Notes: generated by a model from the letters alone, not told the origin. A stretch of DNA of 64,000 bases from Roseovarius sp. EL26 (GCF_900327775.1 NZ_OUMZ01000002.1:59986-123985), one strand, 5' to 3'. Counted from the first letter of the stretch, positions 1 through 9,329 are shown. Made by a program: numbers and translations.

Positions 1-1593
1 ATGTCGGATTGCTGCCCCAAGACGGGTGTAGTGCCCGGGCTGAAGGCTGCAGATCCGATCCTGCACCTCTTGTGAAAGCGGCGCCTCAAATGCTTTGCAT
101 CGGTTGAGAAACACCCGGTCCCGGCGCAACGACGAAAACCCCCAGATGCCCAACCGATCGCCAGCCGCATCAATGCCCCCAGCCAAGGCGGCAAGCGCAT
201 CCCGTGCGACGTCAATCACGCTGCTGTCGCCAACGGCTGCCTCGGTGGACCTTGAGGTATCCAATAAGATGGCCACTGAAAGGTCACGGTCAATCTGGCG
301 CAGGCTTTGGTAGATCCGGTCGCTGCTCTGCCCAGTGGCTTGTAAGTCGATCTGCGCGGCAATCACCGCATCAAGGTCAAGCTCAGCCCCGTCCAATTGG
401 CGCGGGCGCAGGATGCGTTTGGGGTGCAGGGTTTCAAATTGGCGTCGCACCTCGCGCATACGGCGTTCATTGGGTACCAGCGCATTGTCGGGATCTGGTA
501 CGACCTCAGCATCAAGCACACGACAATGATCGGGCATATAGCTGCGGCTGCGATGGTTCCATTCTGGATAGGTGTATTCGCCAGCCAACCGTTCGTGGTC
601 GGCATCCGCGGGGGAAAGATCAAGGTGCAGGCGAAGTCGCGTTGCGGCCCGGCGATCATGGCGCGACAAGGTGATGTTGTCCTGATCGTCTGCTGCCTTT
701 TGCGCGTTCTCGTCGTCGTCATCGTCCACACTGCGATTAAGATTCATGCTTTCAACCCAGCTTAGGATCGCTTCAAACCGGTGAATGATGAAACTGTCTT
801 TGCGCATCGCTTCCGATGCGTCTTTGCGTAAGCCAAGTTTTCTGGTTGTGGTGCTGGCTGCAGGTGATTGGTTGGTGGTCTCTTCTGGGTTTGCGTCAGC
901 CAGACCGCCAGAGCCGGGAGTTTGAAATGACAACCAAAACGGCACCGGTGCAAACGAATGATACTTGTTTGATGCAGCAAGGGGTGCCGCCACTGTGAAT
1001 GCACTCCCCTTCAAAGCATCACAGATCGCAGCTTCCAAATGGCCCTCAGGCGCAGGGCGCTTTACATCCGGGCGTGTATTGAGCGTTGCGATACGCATTT
1101 TTTCATAACTGTGCCGAAGTCCCGGACAACGGGCGTAGACCGCCTCTGCAGCTTTTGAATTAGCCTGCACTTGCGTCCAATCCGCGGCAAGGGAATCTTT
1201 GGGGATTTCTGGACTATCACTAAGCGCGGCTGTGGCCACCAGCCAAAGATAGGTCGCGCGGTTCATGTCTGTGTCAGGAAAAGTGGCTATCTCAGAGGGT
1301 AACAAGAGCTTTTCGCCGTCAAAGCTGGCGCGATACAGACGCAGATCAGCGTTGCCCAGTTTTCGGCGTGTCCCGATCCGATGTTGTGATCGGGTGGCCG
1401 GGGCTGGCGCAATTTCGACGGCCCCTGATCCACCCAAACCGCGAAACAAGAATAGCAAACTGGTGCGCATACTGTTTAGGGCAACCATCGCCTCTGGATA
1501 AGGCAGCGTACAATCGGGCTCTGACACAAGGCCGTGCCAGATATTCCCAACCGTTTCCTCGGGCTCCATCAGATCAAGGGGACGCAGCGCCAT
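1..1593 (-). CDS. norD: NorD, nitric oxide reductase activation protein (partial, runs off the left edge)
   Basis: The frame is open from an ATG at 1593 to base 1, giving 531 codons with no stop; family members are longer, so the C-terminal part is missing. It begins 4 bases after the norQ stop, the usual norQ-norD arrangement. A von Willebrand A domain starts near residue 430, where a DTSRS MIDAS-type metal-binding motif follows a hydrophobic strand (AILL). An Asp/Glu-rich stretch near residues 287-300 (DDDDENA) precedes it, as is common in NorD. NorD is known to work with the NorQ AAA+ ATPase to activate or assemble NorCB. Read directly from the minus strand; identity rests on the MIDAS motif, length and operon position. 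Confidence 0.9.
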   Translation of the reverse strand, partial: MALRPLDLMEPEETVGNIWHGLVSEPDCTLPYPEAMVALNSMRTSLLFLFRGLGGSGAVEIAPAPATRSQHRIGTRRKLGNADLRLYRASFDGEKLLLPSEIATFPDTDMNRATYLWLVATAALSDSPEIPKDSLAADWTQVQANSKAAEAVYARCPGLRHSYEKMRIATLNTRPDVKRPAPEGHLEAAICDALKGSAFTVAAPLAASNKYHSFAPVPFWLSFQTPGSGGLADANPEETTNQSPAASTTTRKLGLRKDASEAMRKDSFIIHRFEAILSWVESMNLNRSVDDDDDENAQKAADDQDNITLSRHDRRAATRLRLHLDLSPADADHERLAGEYTYPEWNHRSRSYMPDHCRVLDAEVVPDPDNALVPNERRMREVRRQFETLHPKRILRPRQLDGAELDLDAVIAAQIDLQATGQSSDRIYQSLRQIDRDLSVAILLDTSRSTEAAVGDSSVIDVARDALAALAGGIDAAGDRLGIWGFSSLRRDRVFLNRCKAFEAPLSQEVQDRICSLQPGHYTRLGAAIRH

Positions 1594-1597
1594 TGTC

Positions 1598-2401
1598 TTA
1601 ACCGTAGACCACTGTGATTAGATCACGCAGGGCCGTTTTGATATCCTCATCATCGGTCAATGGTTCAATAATTGCAGCCTCTAATGCGTGATTGACGTTC
1701 ATGCCGGTTTTCATCAACATCGCCGCATAGATCAGCAAACGTGTCGAAACGCCTTCCTCCAGATCCATACCTGACAGGTTACGAATATGCCCCGCAAGCC
1801 GTACTAGTGAGGTTACGCGTGCATCATCAAGACCAGATTCTTGCACAACGACAGCGGTTTCCGTCTTAGGGTCAGGAAAGTCGAATGTGATCGACAAAAA
1901 CCGCTGTCGGGTTGATGGCTTCATGCGCTTCAAAACATTTTGATAACCGGGGTTATAGCTGGCCACCAACATGAAACCGGGTGGTGCGTGCAGCTCTTCG
2001 CCCGTGCGATCAATCATCAATGTGCGGCGGTTATCTGTCAGGGGATGCAGAACCACTGTTACATCTTTGCGGGCTTCAACCACCTCATCGAGATAACAAA
2101 TCGCGCCTTCGCGCACCGCGCGGGTCAGGGGGCCGTCGACCCATTCGGTTTCCCCACCACGCAGTAAATAGCGCCCGATCAGATCCGCGGCAGACAGATC
2201 GTCATGGCAAGCCACTGTATAGAGCTTACGCCCGGTACGTGCCGCCATATGTTCAATATAGCGGGTTTTGCCGCAGCCGGTCGGCCCCTTCATAAGAAGG
2301 GGCAGACCACTGTTTTGTGCCGTTTCAAATAAAGTGCATTCATCGCCAGTAGGCTGATAAAACGGCGTATGCAGATCTCTGACAGGCATGTTCATTATCA
2401 T
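1598..2401 (-). CDS. norQ: NorQ, MoxR-type AAA+ ATPase of NO reductase
   Basis: This 267-residue protein is a MoxR-family ATPase needed for active NO reductase. The Walker A motif GPTGCGKTR lies near residues 39-47, Walker B (AICYLDEV) near residues 99-106, and a sensor 1 segment (VASYNPGY) follows. Length matches NorQ/NirQ. The ATG at 2401 overlaps the norB stop as ATGA, implying translational coupling; ATGs at residues 3 and 5 are alternative starts. It is predicted to form a ring that acts with the VWA protein NorD, encoded next, on the NorCB complex. Confidence 0.93.
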   Translation of the reverse strand: MIMNMPVRDLHTPFYQPTGDECTLFETAQNSGLPLLMKGPTGCGKTRYIEHMAARTGRKLYTVACHDDLSAADLIGRYLLRGGETEWVDGPLTRAVREGAICYLDEVVEARKDVTVVLHPLTDNRRTLMIDRTGEELHAPPGFMLVASYNPGYQNVLKRMKPSTRQRFLSITFDFPDPKTETAVVVQESGLDDARVTSLVRLAGHIRNLSGMDLEEGVSTRLLIYAAMLMKTGMNVNHALEAAIIEPLTDDEDIKTALRDLITVVYG

Positions 2402-3747
2402 TCACCTGCAACCTGCGCGGCATCACCCGGGGTGATGACCTCGGATTTGCGGACAACCAGCATGGCGTAAATGAACACTAGTGCCCCAACGACCACGGCA
2501 AATCCTGCCCCAAACCGCATGACATAAAACAGGCTCAATGCGTCTTGCACATCCATGTAGTAATCACCGACCACACGTTGCAGGTGGGTCTGGACGGTAC
2601 CCGCAAAAGTCAGCACAAAGGTCATGAACGCCATGCCACCTGTCATCAACCAGAACGATGCCATGTTAAGCACCTGATTGTAGGGCGCACGTTCCCGCAG
2701 CATTGGGATCGCATAAGAGAACATCGCAAGGTTCAGCGCGACATAAGCGCCATAAAATGACAGATGCCCGTGTGCCGCAGTGATCTGTGTGCCGTGACTA
2801 TAGAAGTTCACGCCGTGCAATGTGTGCAAGAACCCCCAGACACCTGCGCCGAAGAAGGCCACCGTCGATGATCCAAGAGACCACAAAAGCGCGGCCTTGT
2901 TGGGGTGGTTCCGCCGTCCTTTCCAAACCATGACAAACGCAAAACTCATCATCAGGAAGAACGGGATCACCTCGAAGGTTGAGAAGATCGAACCAATCCA
3001 CTGCCAATAGCCCGGCAGACCAATCCAGTAAAAGTGGTGACCCGTGCCAAGGATGCCGGAAAACAGCGCGGTGGCGACGATGACATAAAGCCACTTCTCG
3101 ACCACTTCGCGGTCTACACCGGTCAGCTTCAGCAGCAAGAAGGCCAGAATTGATGCCATCACCAATTCCCATGTCGCCTCGACCCAAAGGTGCACCACAA
3201 ACCACCAGTACATTTTATCCAGCGACAGGTTGTCAGGGTTGATAAAGGCAAAGACCCACAGCAGGCTGAGCAACCAAAGCCCCATCAGCAAGACATTGGT
3301 GATCGCTGTTTTGCGTCCAGCCAAGACGGTCATTGAGATGTTGAACAGAAAGATCAGTGCGGCAACGAGAATGCCAAATTTCACCCAAAGTGGTTGCTCT
3401 AAGAATTCCCGTCCACCGTGGATGCCAACAAGGTAACTTCCGACGGCACCTAGTGTTCCCACCATCAGCAGGATCAACTGGATGTAAGCCAGTTTGACTG
3501 AATAGATCTCCTGCTCGCTTTCCTCGGGGATCAGAAAGTAAGCCGCGCCAAAAAAACCCAGCAAGAGCCAAACGATCAATGCGTTGGTGTGGATCATGCG
3601 GATAATATTGAAGGGCAGCAGTTCCGATAAAAAATTAGGTGAGACGTAAATCCAACCTGCCAATAAACCGCCAACGACCTGAATGCCGAACAGGAGCATT
3701 GCACAAAGGAAATAGGCGTAGGCCACTTTTTGAGAAGCGTATTTCAT
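2398..3747 (-). CDS. norB: NorB, nitric oxide reductase large subunit
   Basis: This 449-residue, twelve-helix inner-membrane haem-copper-oxidase superfamily protein reduces 2 NO to N2O. The expected ligands can be read: H53 and H328 for low-spin haem b, H326 for haem b3, and H186, H237 and H238 for non-haem FeB. The conserved glutamate E190 sits in the HLWVEATWE segment. The tyrosine cross-linked in oxygen-reducing oxidases is not used in this family. It lies 12 bases after norC and overlaps norQ by 4 bases, so norCBQD is one operon. Confidence 0.96.
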   Translation of the reverse strand: MKYASQKVAYAYFLCAMLLFGIQVVGGLLAGWIYVSPNFLSELLPFNIIRMIHTNALIVWLLLGFFGAAYFLIPEESEQEIYSVKLAYIQLILLMVGTLGAVGSYLVGIHGGREFLEQPLWVKFGILVAALIFLFNISMTVLAGRKTAITNVLLMGLWLLSLLWVFAFINPDNLSLDKMYWWFVVHLWVEATWELVMASILAFLLLKLTGVDREVVEKWLYVIVATALFSGILGTGHHFYWIGLPGYWQWIGSIFSTFEVIPFFLMMSFAFVMVWKGRRNHPNKAALLWSLGSSTVAFFGAGVWGFLHTLHGVNFYSHGTQITAAHGHLSFYGAYVALNLAMFSYAIPMLRERAPYNQVLNMASFWLMTGGMAFMTFVLTFAGTVQTHLQRVVGDYYMDVQDALSLFYVMRFGAGFAVVVGALVFIYAMLVVRKSEVITPGDAAQVAGE

Positions 3748-3759
3748 TGGAATTCCCCC

Positions 3760-4212
3760 TTATCCGGCATCGTTGGGCGGCCAGCCCTGAGTGTCAGTTT
3801 GATCGGCCCAACGCAGAAATTCAGACAAAGCCCGCATTTCTTCGTCTGTGATTGCAAAACTCGGCATCTGGCGGCGGCCTTCGATGCCACTAGGCTGAGC
3901 ATCCATCCAACCTTTGAGCACTTCAAAAGCAGCTTCGGGATCGTCAGCGACACCCCAGCGGGTCATGACGTTGCCAACTTCGGGCGCGAAATAGGCGCCT
4001 TCGCCGTGTAATGTGTGACAGTTGATGCAGCTGTGCCGTTCCCAGACATGTTTGCCCAAGGCAACCTCTTCGGTCAGAGGCATGCCAGCGGTTGAAGTCG
4101 TGACCACATAGCGATGGCTGTGAACGGTGAGCACGATAAATATCACCACGAAGAACAGTGATCCTCCGTAGAAAATATTGCGCGCGCGCGATTTGGTGAG
4201 GAATTCTGACAT
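3760..4212 (-). CDS. norC: NorC, cytochrome c subunit of NO reductase
   Basis: This 150-residue membrane-anchored monohaem cytochrome c passes electrons from periplasmic donors to NorB. One N-terminal hydrophobic segment (about residues 14-32) anchors it. A CxxCH motif (CINCH) binds haem near residue 62, and a downstream QMPSF supplies the axial methionine. The ATG at 4212 has a purine-rich ribosome site (AAGAGGG, then AGGAA). It is the first gene of norCBQD and is divergent from the DUF1858 gene, so the promoter lies in 4213-4337. I looked for a perfect Fnr/Dnr box there and did not find one. Confidence 0.95.
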   Translation of the reverse strand: MSEFLTKSRARNIFYGGSLFFVVIFIVLTVHSHRYVVTTSTAGMPLTEEVALGKHVWERHSCINCHTLHGEGAYFAPEVGNVMTRWGVADDPEAAFEVLKGWMDAQPSGIEGRRQMPSFAITDEEMRALSEFLRWADQTDTQGWPPNDAG

Positions 4213-4337
4213 TTCCTGCGCCCTCTTGAAATTTCATTGCCTTCGGAAATAGCGCGTTCGGGACATTGGGAAGTTGTGCCAGCACAAAGAAAGCGGCAAA
4301 AACCGATCTAGGATTGGATCAGGAAAAGGATCCGATT

Positions 4338-4553
4338 GTGGAACAGGTCGCCGACATTGATGATCCAAATATGTTGCTGTGCGACATCATGGAAAGGTGG
4401 CCGCAGACCATTCCGGTTTTTATCAGACATAAAATGCTGTGTGTGGGCTGCGCGATTTCGCCATACCACACAATTCAAGATGCATGTTTAGAGCACAGAG
4501 TTTCCGAAACTATGTTTCGAGAGGAGCTCGGCCAAGCTATCAACACGCATTAG
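4338..4553 (+). CDS. DUF1858 small redox-disulfide protein
   Basis: A 71-residue protein with the DUF1858 domain found in ScdA/Ric N-termini and beside hybrid-cluster and NO-metabolism genes. The core reads DIMERWPQTIPVFIRHKMLC with C35 and C38 as a CxxC pair. The GTG at 4338 is chosen because AGGAAAAGGA ends 7 bases upstream; an in-frame TTG at 4266 would add 24 residues lacking similarity, and ATG 4371 is another alternative. It is divergent from norC and its stop overlaps the end of the convergent regulator gene by 4 bases. A role in nitrosative stress or Fe-centre repair is inferred from context. Confidence 0.72.
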   Translation: MEQVADIDDPNMLLCDIMERWPQTIPVFIRHKMLCVGCAISPYHTIQDACLEHRVSETMFREELGQAINTH

Positions 4554-5248
4554 CTACTGTGCAACACCAATTTATGCGGGTCGGTGACCACAATCTTTTT
4601 GCGCGTGCTTTTGATTGTGCCTTCGCGTTCCCATGCGCTGAGCAACCGGCTGATCGTGTGCAAGGTGCTGCCTGTCATTTCGGAGATATCCTGCCGGGTG
4701 ATTGGGAAATCAATCTCAATCCCATCGTCAGTTTTACGACCAGTTTGATTGATCAGCCGTAACAAAGTATTGGCAACTCGTTGTTCAACCTGCTGCGTGG
4801 CAAGCTCTAAAATCCGGTTGTTCATATCGGCTACACGGGTGCCGACCGTTTTATAAACTCCGTCTGAAAAGCCAGTGTAACTTTGTAGAAATCCGTTCAG
4901 ATGCCTCATCGGCCAGCTCAGGCACAGGCACTCTGCTGCTGTGACAGAGGTGGCGGGGTATGTTGTGTGACCAAGAGCAGCAGCAATGCCAAACAAATGC
5001 CCACTTGGGATATGCAGGGCAATGATTTGTTCGCCAGCTGGAGTCAGGCGCACGACGCGAATATAGCCATCCAACAACAGATAAAAATGCTCGGCGGCTT
5101 CGCCCTCTTCAAAAACCGTCGCACCTGCGTCAAAGCGCCGGGTGGTCGCAAGATCAAGTATGTCACGGATCTGGGCACGATCCAGTTTCGCAAAAAGCGG
5201 CAGGTTGGCCAACAGGCTCTCGTCGAGTTTGTTCACATTCCGCCCCAT
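4550..5248 (-). CDS. Crp/Fnr-family regulator, Dnr/NnrR-like
   Basis: This 232-residue regulator has a cyclic-nucleotide-type sensor domain (about 30-130), a dimer helix and a C-terminal winged helix (ITRQDISEMTGSTLHTISRLLSAWEREG). There is no N-terminal cysteine cluster, so it is not an oxygen-sensing Fnr; this fits the haem-based NO-sensing Dnr/NnrR group that switches on nir and nor genes. ATG 5248 is used; GTG at 5236 and an upstream GTG at 5290 are alternatives and none has a strong ribosome site. It sits between norCBQD and pseudoazurin, its probable targets. Regulatory function is inferred from family and position. Confidence 0.85.
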   Translation of the reverse strand: MGRNVNKLDESLLANLPLFAKLDRAQIRDILDLATTRRFDAGATVFEEGEAAEHFYLLLDGYIRVVRLTPAGEQIIALHIPSGHLFGIAAALGHTTYPATSVTAAECLCLSWPMRHLNGFLQSYTGFSDGVYKTVGTRVADMNNRILELATQQVEQRVANTLLRLINQTGRKTDDGIEIDFPITRQDISEMTGSTLHTISRLLSAWEREGTIKSTRKKIVVTDPHKLVLHSS

Positions 5249-5335
5249 AGGTTGTCTTGGCACAAAGAGTGTTAAGCCCAATTCCCTCACATTGCCACCA
5301 ATTCAAACACATCCAACCCCGGAAAGGAAACTGTG

Positions 5336-5764
5336 ATGTTTGTGAAATCTTTGGCGATTGTCGCCACTTTGTGTATTGGCAGTGGCGCACTTGCGGAAAC
5401 CATCGAAGTGAAAATGCTTAACAAAGGGGAAGAGGGCACCATGGTGTTTGAGCCTGCTTATATCGCAGCCCAACCCGGTGACACCATCCGTTTCATTTCA
5501 ACCGACAAAGGGCACAACGTGGAATCCATAAAAGGCATGCTGCCTGAAGGAGTTGAGAAATTCAAAAGCAAACTGGGTGCCGATTTTGATCTGCAGGTTG
5601 ATGCCGAAGGCGTGTACGGGATTAAATGTACACCGCACTACGCCTTGGGAATGGTCGCGCTGATCCAGGTTGGCGATGCGGTTAATCTTGAGGATGCAAG
5701 CACCGTCAAACAAAAGGGTAAGGCCAAAAAGCGGTTTGTTCCTTTGTTTGAAAGCGTTCAGTAA
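5336..5764 (+). CDS. Pseudoazurin, periplasmic blue copper protein
   Basis: A 142-residue cupredoxin that donates electrons to copper nitrite reductase. A Sec signal peptide of 20 residues ends at ALA before ETIEV. The type 1 copper ligands H60, C98, H101 and M106 correspond to 40, 78, 81 and 86 of the mature protein, the usual pseudoazurin numbering. ATG 5336 is preferred over the adjacent GTG 5333; GGAAAGGAAA lies just upstream. A C-terminal Lys-rich stretch (KQKGKAKKR) is typical. It shares an islet with nirK, its probable partner. Confidence 0.94.
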   Translation: MFVKSLAIVATLCIGSGALAETIEVKMLNKGEEGTMVFEPAYIAAQPGDTIRFISTDKGHNVESIKGMLPEGVEKFKSKLGADFDLQVDAEGVYGIKCTPHYALGMVALIQVGDAVNLEDASTVKQKGKAKKRFVPLFESVQ

Positions 5765-5784
5765 GTTTTCATAGGACGTACACG

Positions 5785-5809
5785 GACGGCGGCCCTGTAA
5801 GGGGTCGTC
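5785..5809 (+). terminator. Possible terminator after pseudoazurin
   Basis: GACGGC and a CCCT/AGGG pair fold back on GGGGTCGTC with a short GTA loop, about 20 bases after the pseudoazurin stop. The following AAAATCTATTTT is only a weak U tract and some pairs are G-U, so efficiency is uncertain. Read by eye, no energy calculation. Confidence 0.35.
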
Positions 5810-5833
5810 TAAAATCTATTTTAGCTGGATTAG

Positions 5834-6997
5834 ATGACAACACCTCGGCTTCCCATCTTGTTCAATCTGGGCTTCAGGCCTTTCTTTTTGCTTGCCACCG
5901 GGTTTGCAGTGGGCGCCATCGCGCTTTGGATGATGATTTGGCACGGATTGCTGGTACTGCAAGGTCCCTTCTCACCCACGGATTGGCATATTCACGAAAT
6001 GCTATTTGCCTATAGCTCGGCGGTCATTGCCGGGTTCTTGTTAACCGCAATTCCCAATTGGACCGGAGGCGTACCAATCAAAGGTTGGGCCTTGGCGTTT
6101 TTGGTAATTTTGTGGGTGGCAGGGCGGATTGCAGTTCTTGGTGCAACCGGACTATCTGCTGGTTGGATCATGGCAATCGACAGCAGTTTTTTAGCTGTGC
6201 TCTGTATTGTTACCGCATACCAGTTGATTGCCTCTCACAACTGGCGCAACTTGATTGTCATTGCATTGATCTTTCTGCTGCTCGCTTCAAACATGGCCTT
6301 TCATTATGAGGCGGTGACGTTCGGCACTACTGACTATAGCCGCCGCGCAGGGATGGCTGTGTTGACCCTGCTGATTATGCTGATTGGTGGGCGTGTGATT
6401 CCTAGCTTCACACGGAATTGGCTGCTGAAACAGAAGATCACGCCTTTACCCGCGCCATTTGATCGGTTTGATGCCACATCACTGGGCATCGCAGCGATTG
6501 CTTTGGGTTTGTGGGTTTTCAAGGGACCTTTGATGCTTACAGCCATAGTATTGAGCATCGCCGCCGCCGCTCATCTGGTCCGGACCCTGCGGTGGCAAGG
6601 GTTTCGCGCACGGCGGTCTGCCATCTTACTGATGTTACATGTCTCCTACCTTTGCCTTCCGGCAGGTTTTGCCCTGCTTGCGCTTTCACTGATCCGATCT
6701 GATGTGAGTTCAGCGGCGGGCCTCCACGTGCTTGGGATGGGGGCGGTTGGCGGAATGACAACGGCCGTCATGTTGCGGGCTAGCCTGGGGCATACGGGGC
6801 GGGCTCTCGCTGCGGGGCCGACCCTCAGTCTGGCGTTCACCTTGGTTTTGATTGCGAGCCTTGTGCGAGCCTTGGTGCCAAACATAGCACTCGCAGGCGT
6901 ATCAGGCGTTCAGATCTCAGCGCTTCTCTGGATGGCAGGTTTTACCCTGATCTGCACCCGCATCTGGCCTTGGTTTTTAGCTCCAAGGGTGGATTAA
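5834..6997 (+). CDS. nnrS: NnrS family haem-copper membrane protein
   Basis: A 387-residue polytopic inner-membrane protein of the NnrS family, which binds haem and copper and protects cells from nitrosative stress during denitrification. The N-terminal GFRPFFLLA and the DWHIHEMLFAYSSAVIAGFLLTA region are family hallmarks, and about twelve hydrophobic segments follow. ATG 5834 has a weak ribosome site. The gene lies 69 bases after pseudoazurin and overlaps the end of the convergent nirV by 4 bases. Its biochemical reaction is not established for the family. Confidence 0.92.
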   Translation: MTTPRLPILFNLGFRPFFLLATGFAVGAIALWMMIWHGLLVLQGPFSPTDWHIHEMLFAYSSAVIAGFLLTAIPNWTGGVPIKGWALAFLVILWVAGRIAVLGATGLSAGWIMAIDSSFLAVLCIVTAYQLIASHNWRNLIVIALIFLLLASNMAFHYEAVTFGTTDYSRRAGMAVLTLLIMLIGGRVIPSFTRNWLLKQKITPLPAPFDRFDATSLGIAAIALGLWVFKGPLMLTAIVLSIAAAAHLVRTLRWQGFRARRSAILLMLHVSYLCLPAGFALLALSLIRSDVSSAAGLHVLGMGAVGGMTTAVMLRASLGHTGRALAAGPTLSLAFTLVLIASLVRALVPNIALAGVSGVQISALLWMAGFTLICTRIWPWFLAPRVD

Positions 6998-7818
6998 TTT
7001 TCACGGATCAGTCGGATGACGAGATGATCGGGCGGCAGGCCAACCGCACAGCCCCCGACACTGGCGTCACGGACAAAATCGATAATAAACGCCCGGTGCA
7101 CACCTTGCGCCAGACGAACCCCGCAATAATCTTCGCTTTCCTTGATGACCCGCCCGTCTGCATTGATCTCACCTTTTTTGAAGCAGGTGGTGGTCCACTC
7201 CCAGACGTTGCCGCCCAGATAGCCGATACCTAGAGAATTCTCGTCGTATGTTCCTAAGGGGCTCAAGGTGGGGTCGGCGTTGTCACGTTGTATCGCATTC
7301 GCCCGGTACGCTTTTATCCAGCGCTGTGCCGGATCGTCAGAGTTATCGGCGTCCTCTGCAACGATTTCATCCACGTATCGTTCTGCCGCCGCATAGGCCC
7401 ATTCAGGGCCGCTAGGTAACCGCCAGTTTTGCCCCGTGCGATCAGATTGCCACTGTGCAAAATCCACAGCATCACGGTAATTCACCAGCGTTTGCGGAAG
7501 GTGTTCCGCTCCTGAAGACAGCGTCACTTTGCAGGCCCCCGCTTCGACGCAAGTGGCATAAGCCGCTTGCGTGACAGGATACCGCATGATTTCCAGCTTG
7601 CCGGGGATTGTCACCACTTGTTTTGGGGCGTTGCGTACGCGCGTCCCAGTCCGAAAGTCTCCGACGGGTCGGTAAGTTGTCACACCGGAAGGCAAGGCTC
7701 GCATTTCGGGCAAGTCATCAGGCAATTCTGCCGGTCCCCCCAAAAAGCCTGCAAGATAGGCTCCCATCAAGATCGTGACGCCCCCGATACCCAACATGCT
7801 GAGAACGAATGCTCTCAT
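6994..7818 (-). CDS. nirV: NirV, SUMF1/FGE-like periplasmic protein
   Basis: A 274-residue protein with an N-terminal hydrophobic anchor or signal (residues 5-27) and a formylglycine-generating-enzyme-like fold. FGE hallmarks are seen: PVTQAAYATCV, WRLPSGPEWAYAA, LGGNVWEWTTTC and a C-terminal VIRLIR. NirV genes commonly follow nirK and are thought to help maturation or activity of nitrite reductase; the reaction is unknown. It lies downstream of nirK on the same strand, separated by 81 bases holding a terminator-like hairpin, so its expression may be partly attenuated relative to nirK. Confidence 0.9.
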   Translation of the reverse strand: MRAFVLSMLGIGGVTILMGAYLAGFLGGPAELPDDLPEMRALPSGVTTYRPVGDFRTGTRVRNAPKQVVTIPGKLEIMRYPVTQAAYATCVEAGACKVTLSSGAEHLPQTLVNYRDAVDFAQWQSDRTGQNWRLPSGPEWAYAAAERYVDEIVAEDADNSDDPAQRWIKAYRANAIQRDNADPTLSPLGTYDENSLGIGYLGGNVWEWTTTCFKKGEINADGRVIKESEDYCGVRLAQGVHRAFIIDFVRDASVGGCAVGLPPDHLVIRLIREN

Positions 7819-7841
7819 AGTTCCTGCTCCTGTTTTGATTG

Positions 7842-7869
7842 AAAAAGGGGCCCGCAGATGCGCGCCCCC
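7842..7869 (-). terminator. Terminator or attenuator between nirK and nirV
   Basis: On the minus strand GGGGGCGCGC pairs imperfectly with GCGGGCCCC across a small loop and is followed directly by TTTTT. The position, after the nirK stop and before nirV, suggests partial termination that lowers nirV relative to nirK. By-eye fold only. Confidence 0.6.
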
Positions 7870-7899
7870 AACCTGTTGCCGTCCAACGTGGCCGCGTAC

Positions 7900-9048
7900 T
7901 TATGGCAGGGCAGTACGCCCTTCGTGCATTACGTCATATTCAGTTGGTGCAACAACTTGAGCCATCAGGTCGTTGTTCCATTGGCCTTCGACAACGACGT
8001 GCGCAGTCGCACCAAGATTAACAGCTTCGATCAGGTTATGATTCACGTAGGCGTAGACGCCGGGTTGCAGGAACTCATAGAGCGCCGCACCGGCCGATCC
8101 GCCGCGAATAAACCAGGTTTCAAGATCGCGCTCTGGGATGTTGTTGAACTTGCCCGCTTCCCAGACCAGGTCACCATGACCACCAATCAAGTGGGGACGG
8201 CTATCGCGGTTGGCCTGACTGTGGATGAACAAGACATTTTCGCCTTGCTTGGCCGTCAGTGCGTTGTCGCCAGTTAATGCGCCGACTTTGCCGTTGAAGG
8301 TGACATGGGTAGGGATCAATCCGTTCATCACGTCCAATGTCTCGGGATAGCTTTCGCCGACATCTTCGTAGCGCTTGTAATTGCCGTCTGCATCCTTGGG
8401 AATGTAGAAGTCATTCTCGCCGATATAAAACACTCGATCATAAGAAACAGATTTGCCGTTGTGATCGCTCAACCCATCGCGAGGCAGGATCATGATGGCA
8501 CCGGACATGCCTGACACCACGTGCCATGGGATCATCGGGCCACCGGGAGCGCAATGGTAAACAAATGTACCGGGGCGAGTGGCCTTGAACCGAAGCACGG
8601 TTTTTTCACCGGGGTTCACCAGAGTTAAAGACCCACCGCCAAGCGCGCCAGTTGCGGCGTGAAAATCAATGTTGTGCTGCATCAGGTTCTCTGGCGGATT
8701 ATAGAGTGTCAACTCGACATAATCACCCTCATGTACAACCATCAGAGGGCCGGGAACGGACCCATTGAAAGTCATGGCCTGCAGATAAGCATCATCATCG
8801 ACCTGGATTTCCTTTTCGATGATTTTCATTTCAAATTCATGGATCACCGGATCACCGGTTGCGACTTGCTCATGTGGATGCACAAATGGAGGCTTCACCA
8901 GCTTGTGTTTGACCCGTTTCAAGGCTGACAGATCAACCGGTTCGGCGCCCGAGGTATCCATGATTTCCTCAGCGCTTGCTGCTTTTATCAGCGCAGGCGC
9001 CGATGCAAGAAATGCGGTTCCCAATAGTGCTGTTCTTCTTGTGATCAT
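7900..9048 (-). CDS. nirK: NirK, copper-containing nitrite reductase (class I)
   Basis: This 382-residue periplasmic enzyme reduces nitrite to NO. Residues 3-25 carry a twin-arginine type signal (TRRTALLG). Type 1 copper ligands are H125, C166, H176 and M181 ([18 protein letters not shown]). Type 2 ligands are H130 and H165, plus the later His in [10 protein letters not shown] from the neighbouring subunit. The catalytic Asp is D128. These motifs match class I NirK. The ATG at 9048 is chosen because the signal peptide begins there; the 20 upstream residues are not family-like. Electrons probably come from the pseudoazurin encoded at 5336. Confidence 0.97.
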   Translation of the reverse strand: MITRRTALLGTAFLASAPALIKAASAEEIMDTSGAEPVDLSALKRVKHKLVKPPFVHPHEQVATGDPVIHEFEMKIIEKEIQVDDDAYLQAMTFNGSVPGPLMVVHEGDYVELTLYNPPENLMQHNIDFHAATGALGGGSLTLVNPGEKTVLRFKATRPGTFVYHCAPGGPMIPWHVVSGMSGAIMILPRDGLSDHNGKSVSYDRVFYIGENDFYIPKDADGNYKRYEDVGESYPETLDVMNGLIPTHVTFNGKVGALTGDNALTAKQGENVLFIHSQANRDSRPHLIGGHGDLVWEAGKFNNIPERDLETWFIRGGSAGAALYEFLQPGVYAYVNHNLIEAVNLGATAHVVVEGQWNNDLMAQVVAPTEYDVMHEGRTALP

Positions 9049-9298
9049 GGCTGTGGTCCTTCGTAAATCAGAAAGCTGCCCACAGTGTAATCTTGCGTTG
9101 GCTGCCAAACGTTGTGTCAGAACAATGTTTGACTAGTTGGTCGCCACTCAAGCCGGTCGGTATTTATGTATTTGTGCGCCAGCGGTATCTACGACGGATG
9201 AGTGGGCAGGCGGCGTGATCATGGTTTTGGGGCATTTCGATAACCATTTGTTCGCATCAGAGTCTCTCACTCCCAACGAACACTTTCTTAATGATTTC
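9049..9298. other. Intergenic region upstream of nirK
   Basis: About 250 bases between the divergent nirK and toxin-antitoxin genes. It must hold the nirK promoter. I searched by eye for an Fnr/Dnr box (TTGAT, 4 bases, ATCAA) and saw no clear match. A 60-codon plus-strand frame at 9137-9319 has no ribosome site or recognisable product and is not annotated. Confidence 0.6.
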
Positions 9299-9329
9299 TT
9301 GACATATCATATCATATGATTAGTATGAT
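9299..9329 (+). promoter_or_regulatory. Promoter/operator of the toxin-antitoxin operon
   Basis: A TTGACA -35 at 9299-9304 is followed by the palindrome ATCATATGAT (9311-9320) within a run of CATAT repeats, and by TATGAT at 9324-9329. The 19-base spacer is long, and the palindrome inside the promoter fits autorepression by the Xre-type antitoxin. Confidence 0.6.

Noticed and set aside
363..1004. Several frames of 80-156 codons on both strands within 1-1600
   Set aside because: The continuous minus-strand frame from 1593 encodes NorD with a VWA MIDAS motif; the others are shadows.
4213..4337. Fnr/Dnr box search in the norC promoter, and likewise upstream of nirK and pseudoazurin
   Set aside because: Only half-sites (for example TTGATGATCCAA near 4357) were found, with wrong spacing; not reported as sites.
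9137..9319. 60-codon plus-strand frame upstream of the antitoxin gene
   Set aside because: No ribosome site, no recognisable product, and it overlaps the toxin-antitoxin promoter.
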